In this document: positions 1 to 7,829 of the stretch, in pieces
How the letters are laid out: each line of letters begins with the position of its first letter
How positions within the stretch are numbered: position 1 is the first letter of the stretch
Source of the DNA: an uncultured Odoribacter sp.
GTDB lineage: Bacteria; Bacteroidota; Bacteroidia; Bacteroidales; Marinifilaceae
Assembly (NCBI GenBank): GCA_910588375.1
Contig: CAJUQA010000016.1
Coordinates: 6,341-70,340 of the forward strand
Direction of reading: 5' to 3'
DNA: 64,000 bases
Notes under the pieces: model-generated
What the model was told of the DNA's origin: nothing
The model's database searches: none
The model's input: only the letters and a program-made list of their open reading frames with translations
Made by a program: the position numbers and the translations under genes

Positions 1-1
1 G

Positions 2-94
2 GTGTATCGGGTGTTGAAGGAGTTCCGGGAGAGCCGTGATGTGCGTCAGATGACGATTTTTGATATGTTGGAGGAGGGGTATGATAAGGATTGA
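2..94 (+). CDS. C-terminal fragment of an unidentified phage protein
   Basis: An open frame runs from the window edge to a TGA at 92-94, giving about 30 residues ending in MLEEGYDKD. The start lies outside the window. It is read as a gene end because the next start codon, with a strong GGAGG-type ribosome site, overlaps its last 14 bases, as in the compact early operons of Mu-like phages. Too little remains to name a family. Confidence 0.5.
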   Translation: MYRVLKEFRESRDVRQMTIFDMLEEGYDKD

Positions 95-344
95 TGTTGT
101 TTTTACGGAGGAGGAAGCGATTGGGATGCTGAGGAGCCGAGGTCTTGAAGTCCGGAAGGTCCGGATTGGGGATGTTGAGGAGCCAGAGCGGTTTGCCGTA
201 GATGAGTGGCAGGTGATGAATCCTTTTACGGGCAGGTGGGAAAAGGCTCACGGTGTTTTCCGGATGATGGCGGAGAAGGTTGTGAGGGAGTTGGTTGAGG
301 AGAAGGTGGCGAGAATGGATTTGTATGAATGTTTTACTGTTTAA
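81..344 (+). CDS. hypothetical phage protein, 87 aa
   Basis: A small charged protein of unknown family. The frame is open further upstream, but ATG 81 is preferred because GAGGAGGGG lies directly before it and because it overlaps the previous gene by only 14 bases. There is no signal peptide or membrane segment, and the C-terminal half looks like an amphipathic helix. The stop abuts the ATG of the following DUF3164-like gene, so the two are probably translated together in the early/middle operon. No function is proposed. Confidence 0.6.
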   Translation: MIRIDVVFTEEEAIGMLRSRGLEVRKVRIGDVEEPERFAVDEWQVMNPFTGRWEKAHGVFRMMAEKVVRELVEEKVARMDLYECFTV

Positions 345-1007
345 ATGGATAATGATATGGGAATAAGTTTGAAGGATTTGACGCCGGAGGAGCGGGAGGC
401 TTTGATGGCGGAGGCTTTGAAGGCTGAGCAGGAAAAGACCCGGAGACGGGAGGATGAACGAAGAGTTTATAAGGAGTTGGTGAGTGAGAAGGTTGAGGGT
501 TTGTTTCCGCGGTTGCAGGAGTTGAGCGGGCGGTTGGCGGAGGCAAAACAGGAGGTTTACAGTGAGTTTGAGGCGGCTTTGGGGATGAAGGCTGAGCTTT
601 ATGATGTGCCGGGAGATCAGAATAGTCATAGTTTTATTAATAAGGCGGCAACGAAGCGGATTGTGATTGGTGCCTGCCAGAAGGATGATTATGATGATAC
701 GGTGAATGAGGGAATCGGTAAGGTGAAGGCGTTTATTTCGTCGCTGGCAAGGGATGAGGAGAGTACAATGCTGGTGCAGTCGATTTTGCGTTTGCTGGCG
801 CGGGACCAGAAGGGGAATCTGAAGGCGAGCCGGGTGATGCAGCTACGGAAGATGGCAGAGGATTCGGGAAATGAGATGTTTCTGGACGGGGTGAGGATTA
901 TCGAGCAGGCCTACCGGCCGGTGCAGACGAAGACGTATGTACGGGCGGAATATAAGAATGAGGCGGGTGCCTGGGTACAGGTTCCGCTGGGGATGACGGA
1001 GGCGTAA
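345..1007 (+). CDS. DUF3164 family protein of Mu-like phages
   Basis: A 220-residue cytoplasmic protein. Residues 13-75 are highly charged and predicted coiled coil (EEREALMAEALKAEQEK), followed by a globular domain with the IGACQKDDYDDTVNEGI and MQLRKMAEDSG regions that I associate with the DUF3164 family found in the early half of transposable phages. The role of the family is not established. It starts immediately after the preceding stop, a coupled arrangement. The family assignment comes from recall of the pattern, not from a search. Confidence 0.7.
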   Translation: MDNDMGISLKDLTPEEREALMAEALKAEQEKTRRREDERRVYKELVSEKVEGLFPRLQELSGRLAEAKQEVYSEFEAALGMKAELYDVPGDQNSHSFINKAATKRIVIGACQKDDYDDTVNEGIGKVKAFISSLARDEESTMLVQSILRLLARDQKGNLKASRVMQLRKMAEDSGNEMFLDGVRIIEQAYRPVQTKTYVRAEYKNEAGAWVQVPLGMTEA

Positions 1008-1048
1008 TAAAGGAATTTAAGTGTATATTTACGGCAAAATAATGAACT

Positions 1049-1300
1049 ATGGAAGGAAAGATAAAAACATATATGTTTTCCGGGCAGGAGTTGATTGAGG
1101 AAGAGGAGGAATTTGACAGTGTTGTAGCAATGGTTGCTTATGCGATGATGAAAAATGATTCTGAGGTAAAGCAAATGGTTGAGAAATGGGTATCACAGGG
1201 GAAAAGAATCATTTATTTTTATCCAGGACTAAGTAGCGGGGATGTTTCGGGGATGAAGTATATCGGGGATGTTCCGGACGGAGCGATGTATTTGGGGTGA
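1049..1300 (+). CDS. hypothetical small acidic protein, 83 aa
   Basis: An acidic protein with an EEEEE stretch at residues 17-21; no family recognised. Codon use is more AT-rich than in the preceding gene. It ends 9 bases from the end of the convergent MuF-toxin-like gene, with a shared terminator hairpin between them. Because polymorphic toxin genes are usually next to a small immunity gene, it could be a candidate immunity protein, but the convergent orientation is not the usual one and nothing else supports this. Confidence 0.55.
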   Translation: MEGKIKTYMFSGQELIEEEEEFDSVVAMVAYAMMKNDSEVKQMVEKWVSQGKRIIYFYPGLSSGDVSGMKYIGDVPDGAMYLG

Positions 1301-1320
1301 GCAGGTTGCTCACCCTTTTT
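1295..1320. terminator. terminator hairpin between convergent phage genes
   Basis: GGGTGAGCA (1295-1303), a 3-base loop and TGCTCACCC (1307-1315) form a perfect 9-bp stem followed by TTTTT on the + strand. It overlaps the stop codons of both converging genes and would end rightward transcription of the early block, and perhaps the leftward head operon. Confidence 0.8.
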
Positions 1321-2647
1321 GTTGTCCTTCGATGAATTCACACATAGCCTGGTAGAGTTCAGGAAGGTATTTTTGAAATACCCGGTTTCCGATGAATTTG
1401 TTTTCAAAACAGTGTGCGATGAATTCGGTTTCTCTGAATCCAGGTTGCTGAAAATAGGCTGTTGCGTGGCCTCTGCCGTATGTTATGGTGAGGGCTTTTA
1501 TGGTGTCTAATGTGGAGCCAATTTGTTCTAATACGTCTGCCTTTGTTATTCCTAAGCGTATGAAGGTAGTTTCTTCCATATCATTTATCCTCCATCCTAT
1601 ATTGTCTATTTTTTTGCTGAGGTGTGCAATTTGGGGTAAACCGTCAGAATCGTGTTTCATGAGTTCTTTTTGCCAATGCTCCATAAGTTTACGGATTTTG
1701 GTGGAATTACGCAAGTTTCTTTGCCAGTCGATAGCATGTCCGAATTCATGATAGATAACACTTTCACGATGCCAGTTGCTGGCCTGATTGCGTTCAGAAT
1801 TGACTATGTGTACGGTTTTGTCTTGCGGATTGTAATATGAGCCTCTACCCCGTTTTTCGATAAGTAATTTTACAGGTTTCTCTTGATTGACCATCCGGAA
1901 GAATTCCTCTTTAAATTTAATGTTGGTGTTTTTGAGGTATTCGCTATCTTCCAGCAGTTCTTTCGGAATAAAGCTGGGCTCGTCGTCTCGAAGCTTTTGG
2001 ATTTCCTGGCGCATGGTGTCGAATGCCTGGTCGATGAGTTTGCGGGTTTCTGGGTCGGCGTTTTTGTATTGTTCGGCGGCCCATTCCATGAACTTCTGCT
2101 GTTTGTTGCCGGCAAATTCTTTGCTTTCGAGGAGGTTGTAGAGTTTGTTTTTGTCTTGGGGTGTGGGCATGTCTGTTTTCAGATAGTGGGCTGCCTGTCG
2201 TGCTGTGAGTGGTATGGCTGTACAGCGGCAACGGAATCCGATGGGCGGAAAGAAGGTGAAGTCTCCTGTTTTGAATATTTTTCCGTGTAGGGCGGCGTGT
2301 GATGGGCGTGTTTTGCTGTCGAGGGTGGCGGAGTATTTCCAGTAGGGGTATTCGTCTGCCACTTCGAGCATTTTTTGCATTTGTCCGGCTCCAAAGGCAA
2401 GGGATACGTTTGTTTCATAGATATTATTGATTTGGTGGTTGTGGAGGCGGGTGATTCCGGCTTTGTCGAATTCGTCGTCGACAAGTTTTTTAAATTCGCG
2501 GTAGCCCTCTCCTTTTGTGAGGTTTTCGTCAATGGCCTCTTTGAGGCGATTGCGGATTCGCTGCTCCTGGACAACGGCGGTGGTAAATGCCTGGAAACGG
2601 AAGAAGGATGCGGCAGAGGGGTTGCCGGCTTCGAGGAGTGTGAGCAT
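1310..2647 (-). CDS. MuF (Mu gp30/SPP1 gp7-like) head protein with C-terminal HExxH toxin-like domain
   Basis: Residues about 30-150 match the MuF head-morphogenesis domain, ending in the conserved GFRCRCTAIPL cysteine motif; in Mu and SPP1 this protein binds the portal and enters the capsid. After a linker, residues 225-445 form a zincin-like domain with HEFGHAID (H300, E301, H304) and a later FRETEFIAH stretch that could supply a glutamate ligand. MuF domains fused to C-terminal enzymes are a known class of phage-encoded polymorphic toxins. The first ATG is at 2647, but the frame stays open upstream through an A9 run into the portal gene with no ATG, GTG or TTG, and the extra 54 codons look coding. 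Expression as a portal fusion by -1 frameshifting is therefore likely. Confidence 0.8.
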   Translation of the reverse strand: MLTLLEAGNPSAASFFRFQAFTTAVVQEQRIRNRLKEAIDENLTKGEGYREFKKLVDDEFDKAGITRLHNHQINNIYETNVSLAFGAGQMQKMLEVADEYPYWKYSATLDSKTRPSHAALHGKIFKTGDFTFFPPIGFRCRCTAIPLTARQAAHYLKTDMPTPQDKNKLYNLLESKEFAGNKQQKFMEWAAEQYKNADPETRKLIDQAFDTMRQEIQKLRDDEPSFIPKELLEDSEYLKNTNIKFKEEFFRMVNQEKPVKLLIEKRGRGSYYNPQDKTVHIVNSERNQASNWHRESVIYHEFGHAIDWQRNLRNSTKIRKLMEHWQKELMKHDSDGLPQIAHLSKKIDNIGWRINDMEETTFIRLGITKADVLEQIGSTLDTIKALTITYGRGHATAYFQQPGFRETEFIAHCFENKFIGNRVFQKYLPELYQAMCEFIEGQQKG

Positions 2648-2784
2648 TTCTTCAGCAGAGAAGTCGGTATGGCGTTTTTTAATAGTGTCTAAAACGCTCT
2701 TTTCGCCGTTTTTAAAGGCATTGAGAAGGGATTTTAAGAGTGCGTCCGATAGTTTATTTATGAAGTTTTTATCCGATTTACTAC

Positions 2785-4035
2785 CTAAAAATTTTCCGAC
2801 CGATTCTTCTTTTTTTTTAAACGGTTTCGATAGAAGTCGAAGGCGTTGATGAGGGCGTTGTATTCTTCCGGGTCGGCGGCGAAGTCAAGCTTTTCGAGTT
2901 TGGTCGGAACAGTAGTGTCGAGGAAGAAGTCTTCTTCGGCGTATCCGCGTTTTTTCAGGAGTTCGGAGGTGGGTTTCAGTCCTGCCTGGAAGTAGATTTG
3001 GTCGGTTTCGGCTATGGATTTGCTAAGGGAACGCGGCAGTTGGAGGGTTAGCATGGGGGTTTCCGGAAAGTTGTTGAGGCGACATATTATGGTTATTAGT
3101 TGCATGAGTGCGTTAAGTACGAGTGTTTTTCCTTCTTCCAATGCGTCTTCGCGAACGGTGAGGCCGCTTTCGCTGGAGGCGTATCCGCCTTTGCCGTCGA
3201 CTTGCATGGTGAGGTCTGTACCGGTCCACAGTTTTTCTATTTTTCGGCGAAGCATTTCGTCTATTTTGCTGTACAGATCGTTGGATGACTGTCGTCCGGT
3301 CATGGGTTTTGCTTCGATGTCCATGCCTGTGGGTATGGCTATTACTCCGTTGTTTCGCAGTGATATGAGTTTGGAGAGGAGGTCGTTTATGTCGTTTTGC
3401 GGTGTTCCCGGAGGATAGTGTCCCAACCATTTGTCGCGGCCGTCATCTTCGGCGAATTGCATCATGAATTCAAAGTTTCCGTTTAGTCCTACCGCTATCC
3501 AGAAGGCTACGTCAAGAAGTCCCACTCCGTAGGGGTTAAGGAGGGTTGCGTCGTTTTGGCAAAGGATGAATTTGTGAGGGTATTGTGTCATGACGTCGAT
3601 ACCTTGTGGTTGATCGGATGAGAGCCGAAGTGAACGGTTGCGATCGAAGAAGTAGTATTCAGGCGGACAAAGTTCAATTTTTGCGGGGACTGTATGTCCT
3701 TGGAATCGGGTGTAGGCAGTGATTTCAAGGACTGCGAATCCGTAGTCTCGGGCGGAGGCTGCCGCACGTATGAGGTCGCGCAGGGGAAATGTTTTGAAGA
3801 AGTCTGTGAAGAAGCGGTCAAGGCTTTTGTTCCGGGCGTCGATGACGGGCTGAAGGCTGCACAAGGCTGATTTGTAGGAGCCTATCTGGGGGAATATGTC
3901 GGGGTGTTTGGCTACTTTGTGGAATATTTCCATTGTAGCTGATTTGCTTTTGAGTACGTGTGAGGGATTGGGCAAAACGGATATTGCTTTGTCGAGTTTT
4001 TGCTGTATGGTTATGGAGCCTTCTAAGGTTTTCAT
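2785..4035 (-). CDS. portal protein, DUF935 (Mu gp29-like)
   Basis: A 416-residue portal protein forming the dodecameric DNA gate at one capsid vertex. DUF935-type features include the ARDYGFAVLEI and NPYGVGLLDVAFW regions and the YASSESGLTVREDALEEGK region. It is shorter than Mu gp29 (about 512 residues). Its start overlaps the gpG stop in ATGA. It ends in a lysine run encoded by CGT TTA AAA AAA AAG AAG, which contains both T TTA AAA and A AAA AAG slippery heptamers; a -1 shift there enters the MuF frame. Leftward head operon. Confidence 0.88.
   Translation of the reverse strand: MKTLEGSITIQQKLDKAISVLPNPSHVLKSKSATMEIFHKVAKHPDIFPQIGSYKSALCSLQPVIDARNKSLDRFFTDFFKTFPLRDLIRAAASARDYGFAVLEITAYTRFQGHTVPAKIELCPPEYYFFDRNRSLRLSSDQPQGIDVMTQYPHKFILCQNDATLLNPYGVGLLDVAFWIAVGLNGNFEFMMQFAEDDGRDKWLGHYPPGTPQNDINDLLSKLISLRNNGVIAIPTGMDIEAKPMTGRQSSNDLYSKIDEMLRRKIEKLWTGTDLTMQVDGKGGYASSESGLTVREDALEEGKTLVLNALMQLITIICRLNNFPETPMLTLQLPRSLSKSIAETDQIYFQAGLKPTSELLKKRGYAEEDFFLDTTVPTKLEKLDFAADPEEYNALINAFDFYRNRLKKKKNRSENF
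2807..2821 (-). promoter_or_regulatory. candidate -1 ribosomal frameshift / slippage site, portal to MuF
   Basis: On the minus strand a run of nine A follows TTT (A run at 2818-2810). In the portal frame this reads TTA AAA AAA AAG, giving the T TTA AAA and A AAA AAG heptamers; the latter is the efficient dnaX-type slippery sequence. A -1 shift leads to GAA GAA and straight into the open MuF frame. Transcriptional slippage on A9 would have the same result. No downstream stimulatory stem was identified by eye. Confidence 0.55.
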
Positions 4036-4490
4036 TTCAAATTAGGATTAAGTTGTTTAAAACGTCGGATTAAAAAGTCTTGTATGTCTTCGGTGTCGGG
4101 TGTTTCGACGGTGAAGACGGGGCGCGGTACGATACCGGCGCGTGGCGCTCCCCATTGGTGGTGTTTGATGATGTCCAGTCCGGTCAGTTTCAGTTCTCCA
4201 GAGACTTCATGTGAAAGACTGCGTTTCATGAGGCCTGTACGCTGGAGAGGTTTGAGGGAATAGCCCAAACGGCTTTTTTGTCGTTGTGTTGCCGGTTTTA
4301 GCAGTGTGTAGGATTTCTCCTGTGTCCCTCCGTCTTCAAGGTTTTGCTTTGCACGTGACACGAGTAATTGGCCAACAGAACGCAGGAAGTGAGTGTCGGC
4401 TGTAACGGTTTTGAAGCGTTGTCGGATTTCACTGAGGGTTCCGGTTATTTCACGGAGTTCATTATCGTTGATTCTAATTTGCATTCCCAT
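4032..4490 (-). CDS. virion morphogenesis protein (Mu gpG-like)
   Basis: A 152-residue protein of the phage virion morphogenesis (gpG, tail completion) family: RAKQNLEDGG, a basic middle, LMKRSLSH and the HHQWGAPRAGIVPRPVF end are the recognisable parts. In Mu, gpG acts at head-tail joining. The frame is open further upstream, but ATG 4490 lies 8 bases after the terminase stop and gives the expected N-terminus; ATG 4484 is an alternative. It sits between terminase and portal, unlike Mu, where G follows F. Confidence 0.78.
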   Translation of the reverse strand: MGMQIRINDNELREITGTLSEIRQRFKTVTADTHFLRSVGQLLVSRAKQNLEDGGTQEKSYTLLKPATQRQKSRLGYSLKPLQRTGLMKRSLSHEVSGELKLTGLDIIKHHQWGAPRAGIVPRPVFTVETPDTEDIQDFLIRRFKQLNPNLK

Positions 4491-4497
4491 AGTAATC

Positions 4498-5904
4498 TTA
4501 TTTATAGTCGCGTGACCATCCGACAAAGAGTTTGTCAAGGCGTGCAGTGCGTTTGTCATTTAGTTGTGCTACATGTACAGCGGGGGCTACATAGGGACTT
4601 TCGGCCGCTGCTTCGAGTGCCAGGGCGGCTGCCCAGAAACGGTCAGCATGGCTTTCGTTTTTGGTTCCGGCAGAGAGACGGATGTTTCCTGAGGCTGTGA
4701 TGTCCTGACGAATAAGCTGGAAGTCATCATAAATTTCCCGTTCAGCCGGAATAAGGCAGGACTGGTCTTCAAGGCATTTTTTGAGGCGAAAGGCCATGAT
4801 TTCTTTTACGGTAGCTGTGAAATTTACCCCTTCGACGCGGGAGGTCCCAAAACGTTCCTGAAGGAAGTCGGTGAGCCCGATACCCATGCCGGTGGAATCA
4901 ATACACAGCCGGCGGAGATTGGGCAGACGGAAGAGGATGTCCCCTATTTCGTCATTTTGCCGGGTAAAGGCTTCTCCCTGGATAGCGTAAAGATAACGGG
5001 TGATGTGGAGAGAAGACGTGACCTTTTCGTTGATCCAGAGGAAAGAGAAGTTGGTTTTGCGGCCAACATCCAATCCTCCGTATAGTTCCCGGCATTCTAC
5101 GAGTTTTTCAAAGGGTAGGAGTTCAGCTCTTCCAGCGTTTTCGAGTACAGGCCAGGTGATGAAGGTTTCGTTTTCGTCCTGTGGTTCGCACATGAATTGT
5201 TGGTTCCAGATGTAGGTGTCCCCTACTGATTTCCGGATTTTGTCGATGTAGGCGTCTTGTTCTTCCGTGGTACATTTTTTCCGGAGGGCCTTATCTGCCA
5301 ATCCCTGCCGGACAGCATCGATGAAGGTTGTGCGGTAGTGTTTCCAGGTGAGTTCTCCCCTTTCGAGGCGTTTTATGAAAGAGTAGAATACGGATTGTTT
5401 GCCGCGGTGTGTGGAAATGATACGAATGGGGTATCCCCAAACAAGGGCCGCCGGACTGGCAGCTTCCCAAACTTCGAGTTCGTTGTCACGGCGTGCAAAT
5501 TCGTCGAGGACGATTTTACCGCCTTTCCCATGAAGTTGGTTGGGACTGGATGAAAGTGCTGTGATTTTACGGCCGTTGCTGAATGTGATGACGAAGGTGT
5601 TTGCGTCGGCTTCGTCGAGGAGTTCGGTTTGTGTTTCGGATTTGACAACAGCGTTGAGGGCGGTAGCGTATTTTTTGCAGTAGTCGATGTATTCCCGTGC
5701 GTTGGTGATGTTGTTTGAGGAGAACCATACGTTGTATTTACCGAATATAGCCGCATCGATGACGTCTTCGAAGGCTTGCGCGTATGTCATGCCTATACGA
5801 CGAGATTTCTCATAGATTTTGATCTGTGAGTTGTCCTGGAGCCATGCGACCTGGTAGGGCAGGAATCCGAATTTGGTATAGTTTATTTTGAATGGTTGTT
5901 TCAT
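4498..5904 (-). CDS. terminase large subunit (Mu gp28-like)
   Basis: A 468-residue DNA-packaging motor. The ATPase half has a Walker A-like KSRRIGMTYA (residues 33-42) and Walker B IVLDEF (131-136). The nuclease half has GLDVGRKTNF (D279), LCIDSTGMG (D336) and HADRFWAAALAL (D421), the usual three acidic positions. The start overlaps the small-subunit stop by ATGA, so the two subunits are translationally coupled. Mu packages headful from integrated copies, and the gp28-like type suggests the same here. Confidence 0.9.
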   Translation of the reverse strand: MKQPFKINYTKFGFLPYQVAWLQDNSQIKIYEKSRRIGMTYAQAFEDVIDAAIFGKYNVWFSSNNITNAREYIDYCKKYATALNAVVKSETQTELLDEADANTFVITFSNGRKITALSSSPNQLHGKGGKIVLDEFARRDNELEVWEAASPAALVWGYPIRIISTHRGKQSVFYSFIKRLERGELTWKHYRTTFIDAVRQGLADKALRKKCTTEEQDAYIDKIRKSVGDTYIWNQQFMCEPQDENETFITWPVLENAGRAELLPFEKLVECRELYGGLDVGRKTNFSFLWINEKVTSSLHITRYLYAIQGEAFTRQNDEIGDILFRLPNLRRLCIDSTGMGIGLTDFLQERFGTSRVEGVNFTATVKEIMAFRLKKCLEDQSCLIPAEREIYDDFQLIRQDITASGNIRLSAGTKNESHADRFWAAALALEAAAESPYVAPAVHVAQLNDKRTARLDKLFVGWSRDYK

Positions 5905-6314
5905 AGGTCTACGCCAAATATTTCTTTAAATTTCGCCATCGCAGCTTCTTTGTCGGATGTGTTGTCTTCCGGACCGGCGATGTCTGCTTCGACTTCTTTT
6001 TCATATTCCCGAGCCTGTAAAAGCGTGGATGCCATACGGGTGAAGGCGTTGAGGATGTGTGCTGCCGGCGTGACACCGTTTTCGAGTTGTCCTTTGACTT
6101 TTTCCGCGAGCAGCATCGCGATGTCTCGCGTGGCGTCGTGGAGGTTTTCTCGGGATTTGAGTAGGCGTCTCCGTTTGAGTTCCCAGCGTCCTTCTTTTGC
6201 CCAGTTGCGCAGGGTGCGATCGGAGCAGTCGAGTTCTTTTGCAATGGCTTCGAATGTCCATTGTTCTTGTATGTATAGGTTTTCCGCCCGATCGTATAGG
6301 ATGCTTTTTTTCAT
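5901..6314 (-). CDS. terminase small subunit, DUF1804 (Mu gp27-like)
   Basis: A 137-residue protein with an N-terminal helix-turn-helix (TFEAIAKELDCSDRTLRNWAK region, residues 19-39) followed by helical segments for oligomerisation. This is the DUF1804 arrangement seen immediately upstream of gp28-type terminases. It recognises phage DNA and loads the large subunit. It overlaps the next gene by ATGA and shares one base with the preceding gene (TAATG). Confidence 0.82.
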   Translation of the reverse strand: MKKSILYDRAENLYIQEQWTFEAIAKELDCSDRTLRNWAKEGRWELKRRRLLKSRENLHDATRDIAMLLAEKVKGQLENGVTPAAHILNAFTRMASTLLQAREYEKEVEADIAGPEDNTSDKEAAMAKFKEIFGVDL

Positions 6315-6559
6315 TACATGAGCCTTTGTATTTTTTTGATTTGGACGTCGATTTGCTGGATGCGTTCGATGGCTGTTTTTAGTGTGCCTACGGCTATTTC
6401 CAGTTTTCCTACACCGATTTCAAGCGGGTCGAGCAATGGGTCAGCTTCTTCACGGATGTTGATGATGGCCATGTCGACTTTGAGCGCTTCGGCAGTGCGT
6501 TCTTTTTTGAGTGCGGAGAGTTCACTCTCCATCCGGATTTTTTCCTTTGTTAATGACAT
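6314..6559 (-). CDS. coiled-coil phage protein (Mu gp26 position)
   Basis: An 81-residue, almost entirely helical protein with heptad-like leucine and isoleucine spacing (LEIAVGTLKTAIERIQQIDV). It lies between the membrane protein and the small terminase, the position of Mu gp26, whose role is not well defined. Stop and next start overlap as TAATG. The homology is positional; I do not recognise a sequence family. Confidence 0.6.
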   Translation of the reverse strand: MSLTKEKIRMESELSALKKERTAEALKVDMAIINIREEADPLLDPLEIGVGKLEIAVGTLKTAIERIQQIDVQIKKIQRLM

Positions 6560-6770
6560 AGTTTTCGATGATGTAGGTTAGTTTTTTGACTTCTGTGATG
6601 AGTTGGTTGGTTACTTTCTGTTGTTCGAGAAAGCGGTTGTCCCGTGATTCGATGGTTGCGCGCCATTGTTCACGTTCTTTTGCATGGTCGCGGTTGCCTG
6701 TGACTATAAGATAGAATAGTACGGCAGCGACCGGCATTCCGGGGAGCATTCCCATGATGATTTCTTGCAT
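6522..6770 (-). CDS. single-pass membrane coiled-coil protein (Mu gp25/holin position)
   Basis: An 82-residue protein with one N-terminal transmembrane helix (residues 8-24, LPGMPVAAVLFYLIVTG) followed by a charged helix (REQWRATIESRDNRFLEQQ). It is the first gene of the leftward packaging/head operon and overlaps the next gene by 38 bases in another frame. The topology and place resemble DUF2730-type gp25 proteins of Mu-like phages; a holin-related role is possible because no other holin is visible near the endolysin. Function not proven. Confidence 0.6.
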   Translation of the reverse strand: MQEIIMGMLPGMPVAAVLFYLIVTGNRDHAKEREQWRATIESRDNRFLEQQKVTNQLITEVKKLTYIIENYVINKGKNPDGE

Positions 6771-6930
6771 AATTTTTTTGTTTTTGGTGTTTATTTTTCA
6801 CGACAAAAGACGCCTTTTTTGAATGGTTGTTTTATTGTCAATGAGAATAAAAGAGGAAGGGAAAAAAGGATGATTTTTGTTGTGCAGATTTGACCCGGGA
6901 ACGGGGATGTTTAATTAAATAGAATATGAA
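6771..6930. promoter_or_regulatory. divergent intergenic region between packaging and capsid operons
   Basis: A 160-base AT-rich gap with a leftward head operon on one side and the rightward protease/capsid operon on the other, so it should hold two divergent late promoters. I see no perfect TAnnTTTG core and no clear operator palindrome. Phage-specific late activation, as by Mu C, would explain the absence of a host-like promoter, but this is inference. Confidence 0.4.
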
Positions 6931-7803
6931 ATGCCGATTAGACTTTTTACAAGCGGAACACACAATGGCTTGAGTTTCAGTAATGATGATATAGCCAGTA
7001 TTGCGGCTAAGACTGCCGCCGGATCGCCGGATCAGATTCCTATTGTGCTGGGGCATCCGAAGAATGATTTGCCGGTTTTGGGGTATGTGCCTAAGAGGGT
7101 GATAGAGATGTATAAGGAGGGTGATAAGGTGAGTTTGGGATTTGAGCGTGAGGAGGCGGATTTGGGGGATGAAGGGGTTGAACTTGCCCGGGAGTTGGGC
7201 AAGAATAAGATTTCGATACGGTTGGAGGATGGTCGGATTAGGCATATCGGTTTGGTCAGAAGGGCTGCCGTGGAGGAGAATAATGAGCAGGATTTTGCAG
7301 CTTTGACGGGTGATTTTGCGGCTGTGGACGGTTTGGATGAATGTAACCGAATGACGCTGGAGACGGTGTTGAAGGCGATAAAGGGTGTATTTAGGAATAA
7401 TAAAACAGATTTTGAGATGAAAGAGAAAGACAAGGAAAATGAAAAGCAGAATGCAGAGTTTTCTGCTTTGAAGAAGGATGTGGAAAGCATCAGTGAGAAG
7501 ATTGACCGTTTGGAGAAGGTGTTGACGGGTCGGGAGGATGAGAAGAGGCGTAAGACGTTGACGGCAGATTTTGAGGCCGCAGAGTATTCGCATTTGACGG
7601 ATGAGCAGAAGGCAAAGGCGGTGGATTTTTGTGCCAAGCTGGAGAGTGCCGAGGAGGTGGCAGATTATAAGGCTATGCTTGCCGCAGGGAACCGGAAGCC
7701 GGATAAACCTAAGGACGGGAGCGTGACGATGGATTTCGGTAAGAAGGGTGATGAGAAGTCGGCAGAGGATTTGATCCGCGAGCAGGTGGATGCAGTAAAG
7801 TAG
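6931..7803 (+). CDS. head maturation protease and scaffold (Mu gpI-like)
   Basis: A 290-residue protein. The N-terminal 110 residues match the Mu I protease pattern: HNGLSFSNDDI, then IPIVLGHPKNDLPVLGYV with the candidate catalytic histidine in GHP, then NKISIRLEDG with a serine. The C-terminal half is lysine/glutamate-rich coiled coil (EISEKIDRLEKVL-type heptads), the scaffold part. In Mu the shorter scaffold Z is made from an internal start, and a matching in-frame ATG is present at 7417. First gene of the rightward head/tail operon. Confidence 0.82.
   Translation: MPIRLFTSGTHNGLSFSNDDIASIAAKTAAGSPDQIPIVLGHPKNDLPVLGYVPKRVIEMYKEGDKVSLGFEREEADLGDEGVELARELGKNKISIRLEDGRIRHIGLVRRAAVEENNEQDFAALTGDFAAVDGLDECNRMTLETVLKAIKGVFRNNKTDFEMKEKDKENEKQNAEFSALKKDVESISEKIDRLEKVLTGREDEKRRKTLTADFEAAEYSHLTDEQKAKAVDFCAKLESAEEVADYKAMLAAGNRKPDKPKDGSVTMDFGKKGDEKSAEDLIREQVDAVK
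7417..7803 (+). CDS. possible nested scaffold protein (Mu gpZ-like internal start)
   Basis: In-frame ATG 7417 (residue 163 of the protease) begins MKEKDKENEKQ and would give a 128-residue product containing only the coiled-coil scaffold. Mu makes its scaffold this way. The sequence before it has only a weak purine stretch, so this is inferred from gene architecture. Confidence 0.35.
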   Translation: MKEKDKENEKQNAEFSALKKDVESISEKIDRLEKVLTGREDEKRRKTLTADFEAAEYSHLTDEQKAKAVDFCAKLESAEEVADYKAMLAAGNRKPDKPKDGSVTMDFGKKGDEKSAEDLIREQVDAVK

Positions 7804-7829
7804 TGTTTAATTTTTAATATGGTTTTGGT

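Noticed and set aside
60..80. Earlier in-frame start for the first small phage gene
   Set aside because: It would overlap the preceding gene more, and the strong GGAGG-type site sits directly before ATG 81.
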